Assembly (NCBI RefSeq): GCF_000517105.1
Contig: NZ_KI912149.1
Coordinates: forward strand, 260,712 to 324,711
DNA length: 64,000 bases
Origin: Fischerella sp. PCC 9605
GTDB lineage: Bacteria > Cyanobacteriota > Cyanobacteriia > Cyanobacteriales > Nostocaceae
Reading direction: 5' to 3'
The notes under the pieces are model-generated. The model did not search any database and was not told the DNA's origin. It saw nothing but the letters and a program-made list of their open reading frames with translations. Position numbers and translations under genes: made by a program. Within the stretch, counting starts at the first letter, position 1; every line of letters starts with the position of its first letter. Shown here piece by piece: positions 7,989 through 18,053 of the stretch.

Positions 7989-8908
7989 CTCGCTTGTACT
8001 TCTGGCGCAGGAATTTGCAAAAACTCTCGTACCCTCTGCAAGTAAGTTGGTGCGTCTTCCAACATTGGAAAATGAGCCGTATTGGGAATCACGACAAATT
8101 CAATCTTGTCGTTTAATGCAGCTGCTTGGCGTCCCATATCGGCAGGAATAATCTTGTCATATTCTCCTGACACTAGTAACGAAGGTACTTTCAGTTGAGC
8201 GAATTCCTGTGGCATCAATTCAGCAGCCGCTTTGCTAACCGAAGTAAATATTGTGCCTAAAGCAGCATCGTAATCTGCAAGGAGAAAATCTTGTAAGAAA
8301 GCGCGACGTTCTTCTGCTGGTATGGGGCGATGCAGAAATCGCGCTATAAACAGCCTATCTACAAATGGTATTTTTTCTAACCACCTGGGACGGAATTTGA
8401 CAACGTAGCCACCAAATTTATAAAAGGACTCAAATGCTTTTTCGTCGTACTCAAAAACGCCGCTACAGGTTAAAATAGCTTTTTCTACTCGCTCGGGGTA
8501 GCGGTTGAGAAACAAAGTACCAATGGAAGCGCCCATCGAATGAGCATGGATATAAGCGCGTTGAATTTGCATTGCATCTAGCAATGCAGCTAAGTCATGG
8601 GTGTATTCTTCTAGTTCGTAAGTTAATTCACCAACTGCCTCAGATTCTTCCTGTGGTGAATGGGACTCAATGAGAGCTTCACTTGCTTTGGTAACAGCAG
8701 TTGGCTTCCCACGGGAACGCCCGAACCCCCGTAAATCATAAAGCAAGCAATCAAATTGTTCTTGTAAAGCTGCGGCTGTACTTCGCCAATATCGACCTGA
8801 ACCAGCCCAACCGTGGATAAAAACCATCACTGGCTTTGCTTGAGAACCGGATGGTTTTTGTATCCACTCATAATAATGGTCAACGCCACGAACACTAATG
8901 TAAGACAT
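7985..8908 (-). CDS. Alpha/beta fold hydrolase
   Basis: Serine hydrolase of the alpha/beta fold. The oxyanion motif HGWAGSGRYW follows strand 3, the nucleophile elbow is AHSMGASIG (Ser in HSMG), the acid lies in VSGEYDKIIP and the catalytic His in IPNTAHFPMLED. The lap region between them (FKFGG..RFLHRPIPAEERRAF) is variable, as usual. ATG 8908 is preferred over the TTG at 8914. The product of about 307 aa resembles haloalkane dehalogenase/epoxide hydrolase/esterase relatives, and substrate cannot be assigned. It lies directly downstream of clpX on the same strand with about a 50-nt gap, so read-through from the clp operon is possible. Confidence 0.88.
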   Translation of the reverse strand: MSYISVRGVDHYYEWIQKPSGSQAKPVMVFIHGWAGSGRYWRSTAAALQEQFDCLLYDLRGFGRSRGKPTAVTKASEALIESHSPQEESEAVGELTYELEEYTHDLAALLDAMQIQRAYIHAHSMGASIGTLFLNRYPERVEKAILTCSGVFEYDEKAFESFYKFGGYVVKFRPRWLEKIPFVDRLFIARFLHRPIPAEERRAFLQDFLLADYDAALGTIFTSVSKAAAELMPQEFAQLKVPSLLVSGEYDKIIPADMGRQAAALNDKIEFVVIPNTAHFPMLEDAPTYLQRVREFLQIPAPEVQAS

Positions 8909-8956
8909 CTCCAAGGGGAGGTGGTGAGAAGTAAGGAGAGTAAAGGAGAGCCAGAT

Positions 8957-10297
8957 TTATGCTGACTCTGGCTTGGGTAGGGAAGAAGGATGCATCAGCA
9001 GTTCGGCTGTGGAACGCTTTTCCACCATTTCCCGCGTGACTGTACAGCGAGTTACGTCTTTACGAGATGGTAACTCGTACATTACATCCAGCATCAGTTC
9101 TTCGACAATGCCTCGCAATGCCCTCGCACCAGTTTTACGGCGGTAGGCTTCTTGGGCGATCGCTCGCAAAGCTTCTGGTTTAAACTCTAGCTGGACATTG
9201 TCCATCTTCAGCAGCTTCTGATACTGCTTGACCAAGGCGCTACGCGGTTGGGTCAATATCGCCATGAGTGCTTCTTCATCCAGCGGATCTACTACCGCCA
9301 CCATTGGCACGCGCCCAATAAATTCGGGAATCATACCAAATTTTACTAGGTCATCGGGTTCCAAATGGCGGAGAGTATCTGCTGCACGCTTTTCCTTCGA
9401 TTGACCTTCTCCCGGTTGTACAAAGCCTATTGACTTTTTGCCAGTTCTCTGCTCTACTACTTTTTCTAGCCCAACGAAAGCACCACCACAGATGAACAGG
9501 ATATTGCTGGTATCAATCTGGATGCAGTCTTGATAGGGGTGCTTGCGCCCACCCTGAGGGGGTACATTGGCGATCGTCCCTTCTAGCATTTTCAGCAAAG
9601 CTTGCTGCACGCCTTCACCAGAAACATCCCGCGTAATCGAGGGATTTTCACTCTTACGAGCGATTTTGTCGATTTCATCGATGTAGATAATTCCTCGCTG
9701 CGCTTCTTCCACATCCAAGTCTGCTACTTGCAGCAGTCGCAACAAGATATTTTCTACATCTTCACCTACATAGCCAGCTTCCGTCAGAGTGGTGGCATCG
9801 GCAACGGCAAAGGGTACATCTAGAATTTTTGCCAAAGTTTGTGCGAGGAGAGTTTTGCCGCAACCTGTAGGGCCAATCAGCAGAATATTCGACTTTTGCA
9901 GTTCGACGGCGTCTTCGGTTGACCCTTTGCCATTGTTTTTAGACTGAACGATCGCCAGTCGCTTGTAGTGGTTATAAACCGCTACTGACAGCACTTTTTT
10001 AGCTTCGTCTTGCCCGATGACGTGTTCGTCTAGATACTTTTTAATCTCTCGCGGTTTGGGGATTTGATTTAACGAGAGACTGGTGGAGCGAGCGCGGCGC
10101 TTCTGAGGAGGTTCTGACCGTTGTGTTGGTTGCGACGCAGTACTATTCGTGTCGAGCAACTCTTCATCTAGGATTTCATTACACAAGTCAACGCATTCAT
10201 CGCAGATATAGACTCCCGGCCCAGCGATTAATTTACGCACCTGCTCTTGAGACTTGCCACAAAACGAACATTTTAAATGGGAGTCGTACTTAGACAT
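8957..10297 (-). CDS. clpX: ATP-dependent Clp protease ATPase subunit ClpX
   Basis: AAA+ unfoldase that recognises substrates and threads them into ClpP. The N-terminal zinc-binding domain has Cys10, Cys13, Cys32 and Cys35 (C-x2-C-x18-C-x2-C). It is followed by a Pro/Arg-rich linker, Walker A GPTGCGKT (142-149), the pore loop GYVGED, Walker [11 protein letters not shown] and the sensor/arginine-finger region PEFIGRVPM. The length of 446 aa is normal for cyanobacteria. It starts 9 nt after the clpP stop and is the third gene of the tig-clpP-clpX operon, an order conserved in many bacteria. Confidence 0.98.
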   Translation of the reverse strand: MSKYDSHLKCSFCGKSQEQVRKLIAGPGVYICDECVDLCNEILDEELLDTNSTASQPTQRSEPPQKRRARSTSLSLNQIPKPREIKKYLDEHVIGQDEAKKVLSVAVYNHYKRLAIVQSKNNGKGSTEDAVELQKSNILLIGPTGCGKTLLAQTLAKILDVPFAVADATTLTEAGYVGEDVENILLRLLQVADLDVEEAQRGIIYIDEIDKIARKSENPSITRDVSGEGVQQALLKMLEGTIANVPPQGGRKHPYQDCIQIDTSNILFICGGAFVGLEKVVEQRTGKKSIGFVQPGEGQSKEKRAADTLRHLEPDDLVKFGMIPEFIGRVPMVAVVDPLDEEALMAILTQPRSALVKQYQKLLKMDNVQLEFKPEALRAIAQEAYRRKTGARALRGIVEELMLDVMYELPSRKDVTRCTVTREMVEKRSTAELLMHPSSLPKPESA

Positions 10298-10306
10298 ACC
10301 AGCCTC

Positions 10307-11002
10307 TTATTTCAGAATGGTGACGTTTTCCCCTGCTGCGGGAAGATTTTGCCTGTAGATGACCTGATCGATCAATCCATAATTTTTGGCTTCTTCAGCC
10401 GACATGAAAAAGTCCCGGTCAGTATCGGCTTCTATTCTTTCTAATGGTTGACCAGTATGCTGTGCCAGTAACTGATTCAACTTCGCTTTGATGTAAAGAA
10501 TTTCTCTTGCTTGAATTTCTATGTCAATTGCTTGCCCCTGGGCACCACCTAGCGGTTGGTGAATCATAATTCGGGAATCAGGCAAAGACATGCGCTTACC
10601 AGCAGTTCCTGCTGCTAGCAAAAACGCCCCCATGCTTGCGGCTAATCCATAACAAATGGTAACGACATCAGGACGAATTTGCTGGATTGTATCATATATT
10701 GCCATGCCTGCATAGACTGAGCCGCCAGGGGAATTAATGTAAAGCTGAATATCTTTTTCGGAATCTTCAGCGTCTAGGAACAGCAACTGAGCAACGATAG
10801 AGTTAGCAATTGTATCGTCTATTGGCGTTCCCAAAAAAATAATTCGCTCTCGCAGCAGGCGGGAGTAGATATCAAAAGCCCGTTCTCCCATGCCAGATTG
10901 CTCTACCACCATCGGCACGATGTTGCTCGGGCCGTTTTGGGCGCGAATTTCAAATTGACTCAAACTACTGATTGGGTAATTTCCCGACTGCGATACAAGC
11001 AT
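10307..11002 (-). CDS. clpP: ATP-dependent Clp protease proteolytic subunit ClpP
   Basis: Serine peptidase that forms the heptameric-ring chamber working with ClpX. The catalytic triad is visible: Ser123 in GLAASMGAF, His148 in MIHQPLGG and Asp197 in TDRDFFMSA. The 231-aa form has an N-terminal extension of about 30 residues before the conserved [16 protein letters not shown] core, as often seen in the ClpP2 paralogue of cyanobacteria that is linked with clpX; paralogue number is inference from context. The long 577-nt gap to tig suggests it may have its own promoter. Confidence 0.97.
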   Translation of the reverse strand: MLVSQSGNYPISSLSQFEIRAQNGPSNIVPMVVEQSGMGERAFDIYSRLLRERIIFLGTPIDDTIANSIVAQLLFLDAEDSEKDIQLYINSPGGSVYAGMAIYDTIQQIRPDVVTICYGLAASMGAFLLAAGTAGKRMSLPDSRIMIHQPLGGAQGQAIDIEIQAREILYIKAKLNQLLAQHTGQPLERIEADTDRDFFMSAEEAKNYGLIDQVIYRQNLPAAGENVTILK

Positions 11003-11579
11003 ACGGATAAATTTCTGACGTTCAATGTAACAGTAGGCAAGACAGCAAAGGCTGCCTGAGATAGCGATTGAATTTTTATTGTAGGTATGTGTTAACCATT
11101 ATGCCTCATCTAAATTCTTCTCGTGTAAACACAGTATCAAGCCAAGGTGCTCAAGTGCGATGATGTTTATAAGATAAACGTGGGAAATGCAAAATTCACC
11201 AACTAAAGGTAGATTTTCAATCAAAATTCCCCTGTAACGTCTTTTAAGTTAGGATATAGCACTCTCAGGGTAATTTCTTCGCCTTTACATTTGTTAGCAT
11301 TCTGATCAAAAGTCTCGTCTATCCATCAAGTAGGTTAGTCTTAGCAATTTAAACGGCAAGCAGACAAGGCAAGAGACGCAAAAGCTTCGCGTTTACATTT
11401 CTCAAGATAAATTTGACCTGCGAAATACCTTCTCAAATAAATTAATGCTTGGGAAAATTATTCTTAAAGCTGCCTAAAGCTGTAGTTGGAGTCATCCTGC
11501 GGTGGCAAGCTAGGAAATGCGAACCAAGAATTCTTTTGAATAAGGGCAGGTTTGCAAACCTGCCCCTACTTTTGAATAT
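11003..11579. other. Intergenic tig-clpP, 577 bp
   Basis: No convincing gene. It holds the presumed clpP promoter near 11000-11100 (not resolved), AT-rich sequence, and near the tig end a 22-bp palindrome listed separately. Short ORFs here have no recognisable similarity. Confidence 0.6.
11544..11565 (-). terminator. Palindrome after tig
   Basis: Perfect palindrome GGGCAGGTTTG/CAAACCTGCCC about 15 nt past the tig stop. On the tig strand it is followed by TTATTC, a weak T-rich tail. The same gggcaggtttgcaaacctgcccct motif is a common dispersed element of Nostocales, so terminator function is inference. Confidence 0.5.
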
Positions 11580-13019
11580 CTATTGTGCTTCTGCTGAGGC
11601 TGTCTCCTCTGTTGGAGACTCACCATCTGTGGTGGTTTGTTCCTGAGTTTCGGGTGTAGTTTCTTGAGCAACTTCCTCTTGAGTACTCAACGAACCTTCG
11701 GGCACTAGTTCAACCGTTGCATGTTCCAAGAGCCAATCAATGGTTTTTTCAGTCAACAGTTCGTCTTTGACAACTTCTTGCAACCTATCCTCGTCAACGT
11801 CTTGTCCAGAGTACTGTTCCATGAGTTCTTTGACTCTGGCTGCGATTTCTTCATCACTTACTTGGATGGATTCGCGTTTGCCGATTTCTTCAAGGGCAAG
11901 CGATCGCTTCAGGCGATCGATTGCTTCATCGCGAGAACGCTGCCGTAATTGCGGAATTATATCAGCAGTAAAAAATTTCTTGACATCCAACCCTTGCTGC
12001 GACAATCGAATAGCTGTTTGTGTCAGCATGTTATCGACTTCCCGCTCAATCATCGTTTCTGGCAAGTCAATTTCCACATGCTTGAGCAGTTCTTTCAACA
12101 AGGCTTCCTGCTTGTTGTCTTTGGTTTTCTGTTCAGCTTCTTTTTGAAATCTATCTTCTAAAGAAGTACGCAATTCCGCCAAAGTTTGGTGTTCGCTGAC
12201 TTCTTGAGCAAAGTCATCATTCAATTCTGGCAGTTCTTTTTCCTTGAGTTCTTTCAGCGTTACCGTAAAAATAGCTGGTTTTCCAGCTAAATCTTCATTG
12301 GGATAGGGATCGGGAAAAGTTGCGGAAATTTCCTTGGTTTCTGTGGGATTCATCCCCACAATCCCCGTGACAAAACCGGGAATAAATTTATCTTCCTGTA
12401 ACTCTACTTGAAAATCAGTTGCCTCCCCACCAGGAATGGCTTGGGGTTCTGTCGCTTCGTCTTCGCCTTCAGCTTTTGCTAGCACACCTTTAAAATCAAC
12501 TACGGCAATATCGCCTAACTGTGCTGCCCGTCCTTCTACCGGAATTAACGTCGCCATTTGCTGACGTTCATTTTCCAAGACTTGATCCACTCGTTGTGGG
12601 TCGTACTTAATTTCTTCAGCTTTGATTGCCAACCCCGTATACTGGTTGAGAGTTACTTCTGGTGGCACATCGACGCTCGCAGAAAAAGTCAAGGGTTTAC
12701 CTGGTTCATAATTATTAATCAAGTCATCAAACGATGAGCGTAATTGCGGTTGCCCAATCGCCTTGATGTCTTCTTGTTTTACAGCTTCTGTGATGCCATC
12801 CTGAATGAGTTCTTCCACCGCTGCTGCCTTAATGCGAGTTATCCCTAGGCGCTGTAGCAATATCTGCCGTGGCACTTTGCCTTTGCGAAACCCAGGAATA
12901 TTGGCAGAACGAGTTAGGTTTTGAATGACTTGTTCGTAAGTTTGCTTGGTCTTTTCCGGCGTAATCTCTATTTCCAGACCGATTTGACTGGAGGGGAGTT
13001 TTTCCTGGGTAACTTTCAT
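11580..13019 (-). CDS. tig: Trigger factor (ribosome-associated chaperone)
   Basis: Peptidyl-prolyl isomerase and chaperone that binds nascent chains at the ribosome exit tunnel. The ribosome-docking signature GFRKGKVPRQILLQRLG is at about residues 43-59. The FKBP-like domain lies at about 165-255 (GDIAVVDFKGVL, FVTGIVGMNPTETKEI), followed by the long helical substrate-binding arms (DRFQKEAEQKTKDNKQEALLKELLKHVEIDLPETMIEREV). The 479-aa protein ends in an acidic Thr/Glu/Gln-rich tail (residues 445-479) of low complexity, common in cyanobacterial trigger factors. It is the first gene of tig-clpP-clpX and diverges from asd across a 746-nt region. Confidence 0.97.
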   Translation of the reverse strand: MKVTQEKLPSSQIGLEIEITPEKTKQTYEQVIQNLTRSANIPGFRKGKVPRQILLQRLGITRIKAAAVEELIQDGITEAVKQEDIKAIGQPQLRSSFDDLINNYEPGKPLTFSASVDVPPEVTLNQYTGLAIKAEEIKYDPQRVDQVLENERQQMATLIPVEGRAAQLGDIAVVDFKGVLAKAEGEDEATEPQAIPGGEATDFQVELQEDKFIPGFVTGIVGMNPTETKEISATFPDPYPNEDLAGKPAIFTVTLKELKEKELPELNDDFAQEVSEHQTLAELRTSLEDRFQKEAEQKTKDNKQEALLKELLKHVEIDLPETMIEREVDNMLTQTAIRLSQQGLDVKKFFTADIIPQLRQRSRDEAIDRLKRSLALEEIGKRESIQVSDEEIAARVKELMEQYSGQDVDEDRLQEVVKDELLTEKTIDWLLEHATVELVPEGSLSTQEEVAQETTPETQEQTTTDGESPTEETASAEAQ

Positions 13020-13765
13020 GCTTAATCTCTATTGCTTTCTGCTACTATTTTTTTACTTCTTGCTTGTACAACAGACGCGATCTGTCGCTTCTGGTGGGTT
13101 TTTCCTGGTAGGGACGGGAATATACCCACAAAACTTCATCAGCTTTTCGGATGGGTGTTGGTGAACAGAGATCCAGTTTACTGCCAATGCGAAAGCTCTT
13201 GACACTTTAGCGCAAATAAGTTTATGTATCTAACCTCCTCATTGGTTTTTTCCAACAGAACTGACTGCGTGATATCCTGGTTCTCAACCAGTCGTTTTAA
13301 TTTGCAATTGCTCTTGCACTATATAAGCTCAGTTGCTTGATGGAGGGGAGCAGATTTGTTATTCTTCGCTCCTCCTGTCTGAGTAAACCATTTCGTTTGT
13401 TGCCTTGCTGGCTTTAATCCATTTGGATCATAGTACATCCATTCTTCTAAGAGCCTTTCTCTATTGATGACCCCCTTTTGTTCAGCTCAGATGTAACTGC
13501 CAGTCTTTTGTCGCCATCTGGCGATTTGCTGTATAATATATAATCTATAAATTTGCCAAGAAATTAATAGTTAATTGTTGTAAACTGCGAGATCAATTTT
13601 TTAATACCAAAAGAATAAATGTATTAAGTTAAAAATAAACTTTATTAATGAAAATATTAAAATCTGCAAATTTATTGAAAACCTGCTTTTGCCATTTGCA
13701 TATGCATCAATCGTGAATTTTGATCAAAAATTATTTGCACAAAAACCTTGAAGGAGGAAGCTAGT
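13020..13765. other. Divergent intergenic region tig / asd, 746 bp
   Basis: No coding sequence recognised. The half nearest asd is very AT-rich. A small hairpin TCGCCA-TC-TGGCGA lies at 13511-13524, overlapping a TTGTCG-N18-TATAAT promoter-like arrangement at 13508-13537 on the plus strand. The rest presumably carries the tig promoter on the other strand. Confidence 0.5.
13508..13537 (+). promoter_or_regulatory. Candidate sigma70-type promoter for asd-dapA
   Basis: TTGTCG (13508-13513), an 18-nt spacer and TATAAT (13532-13537), about 230 nt upstream of asd. The -35 overlaps a short hairpin (13511-13524). This is pattern match only. Confidence 0.35.
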
Positions 13766-14809
13766 TTGTCTAATTCCTATCGTGTAGCTATTTTGGGAGC
13801 GACTGGTGCCGTTGGCAGGGAGTTGCTGGAATTATTAGAAATTCGAAATTTTCCAATATCAGATTTAAAGTTGCTAGCCTCAGAACGCAGTGCCGGACAA
13901 AGACTGCCGTTTAAAGGGGAAAATTTCTTGGTAGAGTCAGTTAGTGATGCGATGTTTGAAAATGTGGATCTAGTACTGGCAAGTGCAGGAGGTTCCACAT
14001 CTAAAACTTGGGCATCAATAGCAACAGAAAAAGGAGCAGTGGTAATTGATAACTCCAGTGCTTTTCGGATGAATCCAGAAGTTCCTTTAGTAGTTCCAGA
14101 GGTGAATCCCCAAGCCGCAGCAAATCACAAAGGTATCATTGCCAATCCCAACTGCACTACAATTTTGATGACAGTAGCAGTGTGGCCGTTACACCAAATC
14201 AAACCAGTAAAACGCATTGTTGCCGCAACTTATCAGTCTGCAAGTGGTGCGGGTGCGAAAGCAATGGAAGAAGTAAAAACCCAAGCCAGAGCTATTCTAG
14301 AAGGCAAACAACCAGCTGCTGAAGTATTTCCTTACACCTTGGCGTTTAATTTGTTTCCGCATAATTCCCCATTAAACGATTGGGGATACTGCGAAGAAGA
14401 AATGAAAATGGTCAACGAAACGCGGAAAATTTTTGGCGATCAACAGATAAGAATTTCTGCAACTTGTGTACGGGTTCCCGTACTCCGCGCTCACTCAGAA
14501 GCAATTAATCTAGAATTTGATACATCGTTTAGCCCGGAAGAAGCCAGAGAAATTTTAAGTAAATCTCCTGGAGTGAAATTGGTAGAAGATTGGCAGAAAA
14601 ATTATTTTCCTATGCCAATGGAAGCAACAGGTCGAGATGAAGTTTTAGTAGGCAGAATTCGTCAAGATATTTCTCATCCTTGCGGTTTAGAACTGTGGTT
14701 ATGTGGCGATCAAATCCGCAAAGGTGCTGCATTGAATGCTGTACAAATTGCCGAATTATTAGTAGAAAAAAATCTTTTGAAACCAAAGGCGTCATTGGTT
14801 GGTGGATAG
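13766..14809 (+). CDS. asd: Aspartate-semialdehyde dehydrogenase
   Basis: NADPH-dependent reduction of aspartyl phosphate to aspartate semialdehyde, feeding lysine/diaminopimelate, threonine and methionine synthesis. The N-terminus VAILGATGAVGRELL is the Rossmann NADP-binding loop, the catalytic Cys is in ANPNCTTILM, YQSASGAGAKAM binds substrate, and the His/Arg set lies in RVPVLRAHSEAINLEF. A TTG start at 13766 is chosen because a strong AAGGAGG (13751-13757) sits 8 nt upstream; the TTG at 13748 lies before that ribosome-binding site and would put the Shine-Dalgarno inside the gene. Length is 347 aa. dapA follows after about 136 nt containing a heptamer inverted repeat. Confidence 0.96.
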   Translation: MSNSYRVAILGATGAVGRELLELLEIRNFPISDLKLLASERSAGQRLPFKGENFLVESVSDAMFENVDLVLASAGGSTSKTWASIATEKGAVVIDNSSAFRMNPEVPLVVPEVNPQAAANHKGIIANPNCTTILMTVAVWPLHQIKPVKRIVAATYQSASGAGAKAMEEVKTQARAILEGKQPAAEVFPYTLAFNLFPHNSPLNDWGYCEEEMKMVNETRKIFGDQQIRISATCVRVPVLRAHSEAINLEFDTSFSPEEAREILSKSPGVKLVEDWQKNYFPMPMEATGRDEVLVGRIRQDISHPCGLELWLCGDQIRKGAALNAVQIAELLVEKNLLKPKASLVGG

Positions 14810-14862
14810 TAGTTAGTGGTTAGTAGAACAATTTCCTACTAACTACTATCTACTAACACATT
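14802..14862. repeat. Inverted TAGTTAG heptamer repeat, asd-dapA
   Basis: GTAGTTAGTGGTTAGTAG pairs with CTACTAACTACTATCTACTAAC around ACAATTTCC. It spans the asd stop region and could attenuate read-through into dapA. The same family is at 20042, 44841, 47206, 48173, 53547 and 55484. Confidence 0.7.
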
Positions 14863-14945
14863 ACCCTTGAAACTAATTTACAAATAGGTTATTACAATAT
14901 AGAACCACCAAAACACAAAAAACAAAAAATTAGGAGTGAAAAAGG

Positions 14946-15830
14946 GTGGTAAATTTTGGTAGAGTTTTAACTGCAATGATTACGCCGTTTAAAGAAGACG
15001 GTAGTGTCAATTATGATGTAGCAGCAAAACTAGCTGCACATCTAGCAAACAACGGTACGGATACAGTGGTGGTTTGTGGGACGACGGGAGAATCTCCTAC
15101 CTTAAGCTGGGAGGAAGAATATCAGTTATTTTCTGTCGTGTTAGAAGCGGTGGCAGGCAAAGCACTTGTGATGGCAGGATGCGGTTCCAATTCCACCAAA
15201 GAAGCGATCGCCGCTACTCAAAAAGCAGCTAAAATAGGAGTACATGGTGCTTTACAAGTTGTTCCGTACTATAACAGGCCACCCCAGGAAGGACTTTACC
15301 AACATTTTCAAGCCATCGCCCAAGCTTCTGCGGACTTTCCCATATTGTTATACAATGTGCCGGGTCGTACAGGTCAAAACCTCAGTCCCGAGACTGTTGC
15401 CCGGTTAGCTGAAATTAAAAACATTGTTGGTATCAAAGAAGCAAGTGGAAATTTAGATCAAGCGAGTGAAGTTCGTCGCTTGACACCTAAAGAATTTCAG
15501 ATTTACTCTGGAGATGATTCTTTAACCTTGCCATTATTAGCAGTCGGGGCCAAAGGTGTAGTTAGTGTTGCTTCTCATCTGGTGGGTAACGAACTACAAC
15601 AGATGATTCAAGCCTTTAGTTCAGGTGAAATTTCAGTCGCTACCGACATTCATCTGCGGCTTTTCCCATTATTTAAAGCTTTGTTTGTGACAACGAACCC
15701 AATTCCAGTCAAGAAAGCATTACAACATCGAGGCTGGCAGGTTGGTTCAACTCGTCCGCCGCTATGTGAAGCTGACGCAAAAGTCACTCAACACTTAGAG
15801 GTGGTGATGAAAGAACTTCATTTACTTTAG
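14946..15830 (+). CDS. dapA: 4-hydroxy-tetrahydrodipicolinate synthase
   Basis: Condenses aspartate semialdehyde (product of the preceding asd gene) with pyruvate, the first committed step to diaminopimelate and lysine. TIM-barrel aldolase signatures are clear: [14 protein letters not shown], Tyr in [17 protein letters not shown], and the Schiff-base Lys in [10 protein letters not shown]. Start is GTG 14946 with AGGAG about 11 nt upstream; length 294 aa. The pair asd-dapA followed by rnj is a conserved cyanobacterial neighbourhood (from memory of the Synechocystis slr0549-slr0551 order). Confidence 0.97.
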   Translation: MVNFGRVLTAMITPFKEDGSVNYDVAAKLAAHLANNGTDTVVVCGTTGESPTLSWEEEYQLFSVVLEAVAGKALVMAGCGSNSTKEAIAATQKAAKIGVHGALQVVPYYNRPPQEGLYQHFQAIAQASADFPILLYNVPGRTGQNLSPETVARLAEIKNIVGIKEASGNLDQASEVRRLTPKEFQIYSGDDSLTLPLLAVGAKGVVSVASHLVGNELQQMIQAFSSGEISVATDIHLRLFPLFKALFVTTNPIPVKKALQHRGWQVGSTRPPLCEADAKVTQHLEVVMKELHLL

Positions 15831-16122
15831 TTAGGAACTAGAATATAGGACACTTTTGTAGTCAAACACGGCTAAAGATACATAAGAAAAATTCTAAGTA
15901 ATTTTGACAATGTAACAGGTAAGTACCCTGTGCTACGACAAAGAAATTACTAATAAGTTCTTGTTGTGTAAATTTTATTTTATTGAACATATCGAAACAA
16001 TAAAAAATCTCATAAAAGCTGGACTACTTTCTCACAGATCTTTATAGACAGAAATTTTCAACTGTCTTAACAGACCTCTAAAATCTCAAAAATTTAACGA
16101 CAAACAACAATCTCAGGAGAAA

Positions 16123-17895
16123 ATGGCTAAAAACGAAATTAATTCCGCCCTAAAAATTATTCCGTTGGGCGGCTTGCATGAAATTGGTAAAAATACTTGT
16201 GTATTTGAGTATGAAGATGAAATTATCTTGCTAGATGCAGGATTGGCATTTCCTACGGATGGAATGCATGGAGTCAACATTGTCCTTCCGGACATGACTT
16301 ATGTGCGGGAAAATCGCCATAAAATTAAAGGTATGATTGTCACCCACGGTCACGAAGACCATATCGGTGGGATTGCTTTTCACCTCAAGCAATTTGAAAT
16401 TCCCGTGATTTACGGGCCTAGGCTAGCAATGGCAATGCTAGAGGGCAAATTAGAAGAGGCGGGAGTGCGCGATCGCACAGAATTAAGAAGTGTCCTTCCC
16501 CGCGATGTGGTGCGAATTGGCAAACACTTCTTTGTGGAATATATTCGCAACACTCACTCCATCGCCGATAGTTTCACCGTCGCCATCCATACCCCACTCG
16601 GCGTAATTATCCACACCGGAGATTTTAAATTTGACCATACCCCTGTAGATGGCGAACATTTTGACTTACAACGCCTAGCCGAACACGGTGAAAAAGGCAT
16701 TCTGTGCTTGATGAGTGATTCGACTAACTCAGAAGTACCCGGATTCACACCTTCAGAACGTTCAGTTTATCCCAATTTAGAACGGGTTTTTACTCAAGCC
16801 TCTGGGCGACTGTTCGTAACCACCTTTGCTTCTAGCGTGCATCGTATTAACATGATTTTGCAGTTAGCGCAAAGGTATAATCGCGTCGTCTCGGTTGTTG
16901 GGCGTTCGATGCTAAATTTGATTGCCCATGCCCGCAATCTCGGTTATATCAAGTGTAATGACGACTTACTTCAGCCGTTGCATGCTATCCGGAATTTGCC
17001 GGATGAAAATGTGCTGATTTTGACAACTGGTTCCCAAGGCGAACCGATGTCAGCCCTGACCCGCATTGCCAACAAAGAACACCCCCATATCAGAATTCGC
17101 CAAGGAGATACAGTAGTATTCTCAGCTAACCCGATTCCTGGGAATACCATTGCTGTGGTCAACGTCATCGATAAATTGATGATGCAAGGTGCGAATGTCG
17201 TCTATGGTCGGGACAAAGGTATCCACGTCTCAGGGCACGGCTGCCAGGAAGACCAAAAGCTGATGCTAGCATTAACCCGACCCAAGTTTTTCTTGCCTGT
17301 TCACGGCGAACATCGGATGCTAGTTAAGCACTCCCAGACAGCCCAAAGTATGGGTATACCGGCGGAAAACATGGTAATTATACAGAATGGCGATGTTATA
17401 GAATTGACAGAAGAATCAATTCGCGTCGCAGGGAAAGTACCATCTGGTCTGGAATTGGTGGATACTTCCGGTTCTGGTATGGTCAGTGCCAAAGTCTTGC
17501 AAGAACGGCAAAAGATGGCAGAGGAAGGTATTGTCACCATTGCAGCAGCAATCGATTGGAGTGGCAAGCTGATGGCTAAACCAGAAATTCACCTGCGGGG
17601 TGTAGTAACGAGCATTGAGCGATCGCTCCTGCAAAAGTGGGTACAACAGCGGATAGAAGAAATTCTCAGCGTGCGCTGGTCAGAATTTGCCCAAGGTTTT
17701 GAAAGTGACCAACCAGAAGTAGACTGGGGTGGATTGCAAGAAGTGCTAGAGCGGGAAATGGCGCGTTCTATCCGTCGCGAATTGCAATGTCAGCCAACCG
17801 TAACATTGTTGATGCAAATTCCTGATGAGCCGCCTGTGAAAGTTTCTGACGGCAGAAGGCGGCGTACACGTACCGCTGCTCAGGTAGCATCGTAG
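16123..17895 (+). CDS. rnj: Ribonuclease J
   Basis: Metallo-beta-lactamase/beta-CASP RNase with endo- and 5'-3' exonuclease activity in mRNA and rRNA processing. The metal centre motif HGHEDHIGG (HxHxDH) follows KGMIVTHG, with later His ligands in RNTHSIADS and IHTGDFKFD. The beta-CASP part shows LTTGSQGEPMSAL, FSANPIPGN and HVSGHGCQEDQKLML, and PVHGEHRMLVKH closes the site. The C-terminal region (about 450-590) ends in a basic tail, DGRRRRTRTAAQ. An AGGAG lies 5 nt before the ATG. Length 590 aa is normal for cyanobacteria. A strong terminator follows. Confidence 0.97.
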   Translation: MAKNEINSALKIIPLGGLHEIGKNTCVFEYEDEIILLDAGLAFPTDGMHGVNIVLPDMTYVRENRHKIKGMIVTHGHEDHIGGIAFHLKQFEIPVIYGPRLAMAMLEGKLEEAGVRDRTELRSVLPRDVVRIGKHFFVEYIRNTHSIADSFTVAIHTPLGVIIHTGDFKFDHTPVDGEHFDLQRLAEHGEKGILCLMSDSTNSEVPGFTPSERSVYPNLERVFTQASGRLFVTTFASSVHRINMILQLAQRYNRVVSVVGRSMLNLIAHARNLGYIKCNDDLLQPLHAIRNLPDENVLILTTGSQGEPMSALTRIANKEHPHIRIRQGDTVVFSANPIPGNTIAVVNVIDKLMMQGANVVYGRDKGIHVSGHGCQEDQKLMLALTRPKFFLPVHGEHRMLVKHSQTAQSMGIPAENMVIIQNGDVIELTEESIRVAGKVPSGLELVDTSGSGMVSAKVLQERQKMAEEGIVTIAAAIDWSGKLMAKPEIHLRGVVTSIERSLLQKWVQQRIEEILSVRWSEFAQGFESDQPEVDWGGLQEVLEREMARSIRRELQCQPTVTLLMQIPDEPPVKVSDGRRRRTRTAAQVAS

Positions 17896-17915
17896 GGAAT
17901 TAAAAATATAAATAG

Positions 17916-17955
17916 TAGGGTGTGTTAGCTGGCACTAACACACCCTAATTTTTTT
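17916..17955 (+). terminator. Rho-independent terminator of rnj
   Basis: Perfect 13-bp stem TAGGGTGTGTTAG / CTAACACACCCTA (17916-17928 and 17935-17947) with a 6-nt loop, then A and a run of seven T. It closes the asd-dapA-rnj block. Confidence 0.9.
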
Positions 17956-18053
17956 GTGGGGAGAGTTAATGAATCCATATTTATAGTAGGGAACAGGGAA
18001 CAGGCTTGAAAGCCCCTTGGTGTCAGGGTTTTATGAGCAGATGATGTCCTAAC